Shown in pieces: positions 60,916-64,000 of a stretch of DNA of 64,000 nucleotides (its first letter is position 1; each line of letters begins with the position of its first letter). Under the pieces are notes generated by a model, which saw only the letters and a program-made list of their open reading frames with translations, was not told the origin of the DNA and searched no databases. Location: the NCBI GenBank assembly GCA_016800925.1, contig JABCPU010000212.1:1-64000 (forward strand), given 5' to 3'. The position numbers were made by a program, and so were the translations under genes. The stretch comes from Suillus spraguei (Eukaryota; Basidiomycota; Agaricomycetes; Boletales; Suillaceae).

Positions 60916-63381
60916 TCAGTCTAAAGCAGCACCGAGGTGCGTGAGAATATGGAAAGACTCAAGATGTGCTGTCGGGGCTGAAGTTTTGGTATAATCTTGC
61001 CCCAAGACGGCGGAATATCCATAGCAGACATAATGTGCCTTAATACGTACAGGTCTCCCTTCCTGATCACACTTAAGCTTGAAAATTGGTCGACCACGCA
61101 TAATTTTGCAACCCATGGGTACCGAAGATTGTGGTACAAGGTTAAAAACACCCAAGTTGTGCAGGGAAGTGAACTCCTCCTGCAGGGCCTTGGTCCACTC
61201 TAGGGCATGGTCAGAGTTCATAGTGTCAGCATAAGTGACGGGGTCGTCTGGGAATTCAGTGTCAAGATGGTTGGGGATCATGGCAAAGAGGTCCACAAAA
61301 TGATGTAGCTCCTCCTCAGAGATGAGGGTAGCCAGAGTATCTGCAACAGAAGTAGGGTTGGGTGAGAGAGCCTGTATATGGTCCTTTGCCGTGAGTGATG
61401 CCAGGATGGCTCTTTGGGCCACTGAAATGTAAGGTTTACCATCAATAGCACATTGGCATTCGGAGGGCACAGTGGTGTGAGAAGAACAGTGAGGTGGGAG
61501 TGCATGTGGGATGCTGGCAGCCGGAACACTGGTGGGTGAAGGAGTGGTAGCAGGTGATGCTAATGGTAAAGGTGAAGTGGAGGGCAGAGGTGAGCCAGCT
61601 TGGTGTGACTCGATAAAAGACACATGATATGACACAAAAACCTTGTGAGTGACACGATGGTAGCATCGGTAGGACTTGAAGTCGAGAGAGTACCCAATAA
61701 GCACACACTCAACAGAGCGATTGTAAACTTTGGGGTTGTGATGATTCTGGATAAGAACAAAAGCATGGCAATTGATCTCACAGAGATGAGATAGATCAGG
61801 CTTTGTACCTGTCCATCGTTCAAATGGGGTGTGTCCAGCTTGAGAAAACACAGGCATACAATTAGAGAGGTAGCACGTGGTTAGGATGAACTCATCCCAT
61901 CGGTTAATAGGTACATTGCAGGCGGAGCACATTGCACGGGCCTTACCCATCAATGTATGATGGAGACATTCAACCCTACCATTCTGTGCTGAGGTGTAAG
62001 GAGCAGTGAATTGATGCTGTGTGCCACGAGAGAGTAGCCATTCCCACATTGAGTTGGACTTACGTTCGCCATTGTCAGAACGATAGATCCTGACTTTCAG
62101 ATCAGTCTCAAGTTCTCGTGCGCGTTCCCAGGCTTGAAGGGCAGAAAAAGCATCAGACTTAGCAGCAAGAGGGATAGTCCAGGCATAGGAAGAAAAGTCA
62201 TCAATGATATCCATGACGTATTTGTTACCAGAAGCCGACAAAGTATTGGGGTGTTCCATCAAGTCTATGTGCACAATTCCGAGCTTCCTAGTAGCCTTAC
62301 TCCCTACATGAGCCTTTGGGATGCTAGTCCTGGTCTGTTTGCCAAGGATGCAATCATCACATTTGGGAGGCTCAGCAGAAAGAGTGATAGGCATACCAGT
62401 TGCATTATCAGAGCATGCAAGATCATATACGGCGCAGTAATGTGCATGTCCAAGATGGCGGTGCCAAGTTTGGAAGGTGGGGAGTTGTTGAGAGATATAT
62501 GCATGCTCAGCGGACAACTGGCTGCCAGACAGGGCATACAGACGGCAGGATGTCAATGAGCCAGATAGCATACGAGCACCACTGTGGGCCTGTACCCAAC
62601 AGTTGGTGGCGTCAAAGGAGGTGACACATCAATGGGCCATACAGAAAGAGGACATGGAGATGAGGCGCACAGTAGCGGTGGGGATGAAAAGGACATTGTC
62701 CATGGTGATGTGAATCCCTTTAGCGACGATGAGATGAATGGTGCTGACGCCAATGGCCTGAATGGAAGAGCCTCCTACACCATTAACAGTGCAAGGAGCA
62801 ATGGGGCGCAGGCTGTAGAAGTCAGCCTCAGAGTTGCTAATGTGGACAGATGCGCCACTGTCAAGGAAGAACAGCACAACTGAGGGGTCCATGACAGTGC
62901 GAGTGTGTTGGTTAGGGGCCTTGTAAGTGATACCTGCAAAGTCAACAGGCTGTGAGCATTGGCGCCAGTCAAGGCTGGCCTGAAGAGGTTCGATGGCCAC
63001 AAGGAGAGCCATGTACTCATCTGCATCAGATGCAGATAAGTCATGAATGAAGGTGGGCATGATGGTATCACTGGCAAGGCCAGCAAACTCTTGAGATGCA
63101 ATGGCAGGCACTGGACCGGGTCATGGGTCAGAGGCGACATAGATGGCCTCACATGTCTCACTGTCAAGGAGGTAGGCTCTGCTGCTAGTGTCATAACATA
63201 GTCTGCCAGGTTTGCCCGTGGCAGCAGTCGGCTTAGGAGGTTTGTGGGGTGTGGTGCCTTTATTGGATTCATGTGCAGCACACTTGTTGGCAAGCACCTC
63301 ATCACGCTTGCCTTCCATCGCACCTCCCCTACCAAAACAGTCCTTGATGGTATGTCCTGTCTTACCGCAATTGCCACACAT
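60916..63381 (-). pseudogene. copia gag end-protease-integrase-RT start polyprotein
   Basis: The knuckle is CGNCGKTGHTIKDC. Protease is FLDSGASVHI. The integrase HHCC is in WHRHLGHAHYCA...CDDCILGK, and the core in HIDLMEHP, RSDNGE and NGRVECLHHTLM. A Ser/Pro-rich linker is followed by RT onset (ALEWTKALQEEF, GCKIMRGRPIFKLK). Two in-frame TGA codons, at about 63121 and 62629, interrupt an otherwise continuous frame of more than 800 codons. Both could be Arg CGA changed at a CpG. The N-terminal gag and most of RT/RNase H are absent. Confidence 0.9.
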
Positions 63382-63395
63382 GTTAGCGACCTAGC
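60916..63395 (-). mobile_element. Ty1/copia element, truncated at both ends
   Basis: From 63381 leftward: gag knuckle, protease, integrase and the beginning of RT lie in one minus-strand frame. The left end stops within RT (ILTHLGAALD) where the GGCCC repeat starts. The right end lacks the N-terminal gag and an LTR. Confidence 0.88.
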
Positions 63396-64000
63396 CAGGC
63401 GCTAAGGAACTTGAGTGGTGTCTGCGACGGTGTCTTCTTAGATAGATGATCTATAGATAAAGACCTATAAAACCAAATATCTCCACGGTCAGTGATTCAG
63501 ACAAATACCAATGACTGATAACATGGTTGTACGTGGGTGGCTGTTTAGTGTTCCCCAGGCTACGGTCAGCAAATGAGTCACTTCTGTGAGATCAGCAAAC
63601 TCTTGGACAATGACAAAGATTCTCGAAACAACTAAACTTCAAAGAAAAACACAGAAGTCAAACAAACTAAGAAACAAAAGTGACTGGCCGAATTACTCTC
63701 TCCAATGAAATGCAGGTGTTTTGCAACAATTGTGCTACTGCAATTTGTGGGAAGTTACAACAATCACCTTCTCAGACAAGCAGGTAGGATCCCTGGTCAA
63801 GACTAGTCACTACTTCAGAGATCTTCTAGCTTACTATTGAACCTGCTGCCAAGGAACTCACTATGAGTATTAAGCAGATAACAGGAATGGACGTCCTTGG
63901 ATTTCAATACCAAGTCCCCTTTCAATAACTAGAGTCTATCAGTCAGTGAAGACCTTAACTCAGTATCGCTACTCAGATGTGCGAGATCAAGTGTCACTGT
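63396..64000. other. Unassigned right edge
   Basis: No coding frame was recognised. Words such as TCAGTGATTCAGACAAATACC and AGTGTTCCCCAGGC are not repeated elsewhere in the window. It may be the missing copia gag or LTR region in diverged form, or unique sequence. Confidence 0.35.

Overview
This is a repeat-dense stretch of nuclear DNA from a filamentous fungus, most likely an agaricomycete (mushroom-forming basidiomycete). The reasons are many 44-57 nt GT-AG introns, protein families typical of that group (JmjC and Ulp1 genes paired with a large uncharacterised protein, and a 2OG-Fe(II) dioxygenase), non-LTR elements ending in an RNase H domain, and gypsy, copia and Tc1/mariner relics. There are no prokaryotic signals. 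Everything here is read by eye. Family names rest on motifs, not on database searches.

Layout. 1-10.75 kb: gene-rich. A JmjC-type oxygenase gene (131-2104) is followed by a 790-aa uncharacterised protein X1 (2647-5275). Next is a Ulp1/C48 SUMO-protease-like gene (6645-9134) followed by, or fused to, an RS-rich protein X2 (9131-10741). X1 and X2 share a C-terminal module, so this is a repeated 'chromatin enzyme plus X protein' arrangement. 10.75-24.3 kb: two copies of an element bounded by long inverted arms and containing a 59-bp minisatellite. The larger copy (about 15.48-24.26 kb) encloses a nine-exon 2OG-Fe(II) dioxygenase gene (19271-22113). The smaller copy (11.09-14.40 kb) lacks the gene. 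LINE insertions with clear target-site duplications (TSDs) sit in both. 24.3-28 kb: decayed gene fragments and a third LINE copy.

28-38.3 kb: one truncated and one complete but heavily interrupted Tc1/mariner element. The second is opened up by a 4.2-kb long-TIR element (holding a copia gag/protease relic and a 290-bp LTR) and by solo LTRs of two families, one nested in the other. 38.3-51.6 kb: more solo LTRs and a Ty3/gypsy element (43565-50313) with matching 5-bp TSDs, a deleted reverse-transcriptase core and an extra zinc-knuckle ORF downstream of integrase. 51.6-60.2 kb: satellite arrays, one of about 170-bp monomers and one of 70-100-bp monomers that flips orientation several times, interrupted by a 1.17-kb TIR element and an LTR relic. 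60.3-63.4 kb: a GGCCC-rich minisatellite and a copia element cut off inside reverse transcriptase.

Nearly every frame break in conserved coding sequence is a single missing base, often in a short homopolymer. This fits either gentle decay or systematic assembly collapse, and it affects how many of these genes should be called dead. Matching TSDs allow much of the insertion order to be reconstructed from the sequence alone.
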